Positions 8,918-10,178 of a stretch of 10,178 bases of DNA are shown piece after piece. How positions within the stretch are numbered: position 1 is the stretch's first letter; each line of letters starts with the position of its first letter. The notes beneath the pieces were generated by a model. That model did no database searches. It was not told the DNA's origin and saw nothing but the letters and a program-made list of their open reading frames with translations. Source of the stretch: an uncultured Mycoplasma sp. (lineage in GTDB: Bacteria > Bacillota_I > Bacilli_A > Mycoplasmatales > Mycoplasmoidaceae); the NCBI GenBank assembly GCA_947177535.1, contig CAMWUV010000010.1, forward strand, positions 1-10,178. The letters are read 5' to 3'. A program made the position numbers and the translations under genes.

Positions 8918-8940
8918 ATAAATATAAATTCCTTATTATT

Positions 8941-9537
8941 TTATATTTCTACATAATCTTTTTCTTTTTTTCTTTTACCATTAAAGATTTTATCTTCAGC
9001 TTTTATTTTGTTGATTTCTTCATACTCTTTTTTAATATCTTCATAAATAAAACTAGCATCTTTTGATTTCAATAAAATTAAATTTATTATTTTTATAGAA
9101 AAAAAGAAAATTAAAAAAGAACTTACAGTTACACAAACTAATCTTGCAAAAATTATTCATCCTCTATTATCATCATTAAAAGGAATAAATCCTGAAATCA
9201 ATAAAAATATTCCAAATGTAATTGGCATTAAAAGAAAAGGGATTAAATCATAATTAGCTTTTCTAAAAATAAATTTCATAAAAATAAAATAAAGAATAGT
9301 TAATCCAATTAATCCTAATAAAATTCAAACAACATTAAGATTAATTCAACCTGATTTTTCAATTCCATTAGCACTTTGATTAGGTTGAGAAAATCAGTTT
9401 AATTTTAATAAATTAGGATCACAAAAAAGTAATCAAAAAATAAAAAAAATAATAATAAAAACAATAATTGATACTGATTTTATTCATGATTTTGTTTTAA
9501 CTTCAGTGATATTTGATTTTAAATCTTTGATATTCAT
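8941..9537 (-). CDS. Four-pass membrane protein of unknown function, six UGA-Trp codons
   Basis: 198 aa. I do not recognise a family. All six Trp (18, 35, 48, 64, 71, 127) are TGA, so standard-code prediction misses the gene entirely. Four hydrophobic segments are visible: about 21-39 (SIIVFIIIFFIFWLLF), 66-90, 99-119 (LIPFLLMPITFGIFLLISGF) and 127-156. The tail (157-198) is charged, with a probable amphipathic helix (IYEDIKKEYEEINKIKAEDK) and a basic patch GKRKKEKD, so it is likely cytoplasmic. An even number of segments then puts the N-terminus inside too. No transporter or enzyme motif is evident. The ATG at 9537 has no clear SD, and the stop is 23 bases before obg. It is first in the obg-nadE group and divergent from the plus-strand gene at 9621. 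Confidence 0.8.
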
Positions 9538-9604
9538 TTTGTTTTTTACTAAATTAAAAATAATTAATAGTCTTATTAAATGATATTATTAATTTATTAA
9601 AATC

Positions 9605-9610
9605 TATATT
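9605..9610 (+). promoter_or_regulatory. Possible -10 box (TATATT) of the plus-strand membrane-protein gene
   Basis: TATATT ends 10 bases before the ATG at 9621 and no SD-like sequence lies in between. If used, the transcript would have only about 3-5 nt of leader, i.e. be nearly leaderless. No good -35 is seen at 16-18 bases. This is weak evidence in a very AT-rich divergent region (9538-9620), which shows no other clear signal. Confidence 0.25.
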
Positions 9611-9620
9611 ATTTTTAAAT

Positions 9621-10118
9621 ATGAACAAAATATTATCTACACTAAATTTTTTAATAACATTTAAAGATGATGCATCAGAAACTCACGATGCATCAAATAA
9701 TACATCATCTACTGAAATTCAAACATCATCTACTGAAATTCAATTTCCTACATATCTTATTGTGCTAATTGCTGTTTTAATAGGAATTGCAATCATTGCT
9801 TGTATTTATAAAATTTTTGCTTATAGAAGAATTTCTATTGCTGCTAAAAAAATAGATTATTTAGTAGAAGACTTAATTTATAAATCTGAATATATAATGC
9901 CTTCAATAGAAGCTGTCTCTGAATTTGCATCATATACAAATTTAGCAGATCTGGTTTTTAACAGAAGTAAAAAAGATACTGGAAATAATAAATTAAAAGA
10001 AAAACCTGACAAAGATGAAATACATAAAGCAAAAAAAATTAAATACGAAGAAATAGTAAATGAATTATCATCAAAGGATAAAAAAAGTGAAAAAAAGAAA
10101 AATAGCAGAAAAAAATAA
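9621..10118 (+). CDS. Single-pass membrane protein, N-out, with Lys-rich cytoplasmic tail; function unknown
   Basis: 165 aa with no Trp. Layout: a polar, acidic Ser/Thr-rich N-terminus (about 15-41) with a duplicated heptapeptide TSSTEIQ; one strong transmembrane helix at about 45-67 (YLIVLIAVLIGIAIIACIYKIF); basic residues right after it (AYRR); a probable helical region (ISIAAKKIDYLVEDLIYKSEYI, roughly 71-105); then a strongly basic low-complexity tail (about 115-165, ending KKSEKKKNSRKK). By the positive-inside rule the tail is cytoplasmic and the short N-terminus external. The post-TM helix loosely recalls DUF948-like proteins, but I would not assign that without a profile search. It is divergent from the obg group. 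No SD precedes the ATG. Its stop overlaps the next ORF as TAATG. Confidence 0.75.
   Translation: MNKILSTLNFLITFKDDASETHDASNNTSSTEIQTSSTEIQFPTYLIVLIAVLIGIAIIACIYKIFAYRRISIAAKKIDYLVEDLIYKSEYIMPSIEAVSEFASYTNLADLVFNRSKKDTGNNKLKEKPDKDEIHKAKKIKYEEIVNELSSKDKKSEKKKNSRKK
9702..9743 (+). repeat. Exact 21-bp tandem duplication inside the plus-strand membrane-protein gene
   Basis: Two identical copies of a 21-base unit (9702-9722 and 9723-9743) encode Thr-Ser-Ser-Thr-Glu-Ile-Gln twice, in frame. Just before it the 9-mer GATGCATCA (Asp-Ala-Ser) also occurs twice, at 9669-9677 and 9687-9695. Length change by whole units would keep the frame, altering only the extracytoplasmic segment. Confidence 0.9.
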
Positions 10119-10178
10119 TGCTATTTCCTTGAGTGAAATTTGAAGTGCAACACTATACTACCACATTTAATATCCATA
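10118..10178 (+). CDS. Partial ORF at the contig end, possible UGA-Trp codon; unidentified
   Basis: Starting at the ATG that shares its first base with the preceding stop (TAATG), 20 codons stay open to the window end if TGA at codon 5 is Trp: MLFPWVKFEVQHYTTTFNIH. There is no SD, so expression would rely on coupling to the upstream gene. The translation contains common protein-like features but no motif I recognise, and 20 codons are too few to judge. It may be the N-terminus of a second gene in the plus-strand operon. Confidence 0.45.

Noticed and set aside
8818..9066. Plus-strand open frame of 82 codons, Phe/Tyr/Ile-rich
   Set aside because: It is antisense to the start of obg and the end of the four-TM gene, both of which have better support.
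34..10178. A novel defence system, CRISPR array, mobile element or phage module
   Set aside because: I found no spaced repeats, transposase, integrase, toxin-antitoxin or phage motifs. The recognisable genes are housekeeping, and the unknowns show no motif supporting such a claim.

Overview
The window is an AT-rich contig (GC roughly 20-25% by eye) from a mollicute that reads UGA as tryptophan. In the genes that can be placed with confidence, 15 in-frame TGA codons fall at Trp positions and only one TGG is used. Gene content and order (dnaE, polA-type exonuclease, mutM, coaE, dnaB; and obg next to nadE) fit the Spiroplasma/Mesoplasma/Mycoplasma mycoides side of the Mollicutes. The genus cannot be fixed from this sequence alone. 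The first 33 bases are not genomic: they closely match a Nextera tagmentation adapter, so the contig effectively starts at base 34.

Layout, in the direction of minus-strand transcription (right to left). (1) Around 9.54 kb a short divergent intergenic region separates a plus-strand gene pair (single-pass membrane protein, then a truncated ORF running off the end) from a minus-strand group: four-pass membrane protein, obg GTPase, nadE. That group ends in a clear rho-independent terminator whose hairpin contains the nadE stop codon. (2) After about 95 bases with a plausible promoter comes a tightly packed replication/repair group: an 86-aa charged protein of unknown function, dnaE (overlapping it), a stand-alone 5'-3' exonuclease, mutM and coaE (overlapping mutM). 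(3) A 175-base gap with nested inverted repeats leads to dnaB, which is cut off by the contig edge.

How the genes fit together: DnaE (polymerase), the PolA-type exonuclease (primer/flap removal), MutM (8-oxoguanine repair) and DnaB (replication initiation) serve chromosome replication and repair. CoaE and NadE finish CoA and NAD synthesis. Obg is a ribosome-associated GTPase. Every identified gene is housekeeping. The unexplained parts are the 86-aa protein, the four-TM protein before obg, the N-out single-TM protein with an in-frame tandem repeat, and the partial ORF at the right end. I found no CRISPR array, mobile element, phage gene, tRNA or rRNA. No intergenic stretch exceeds 300 bases.
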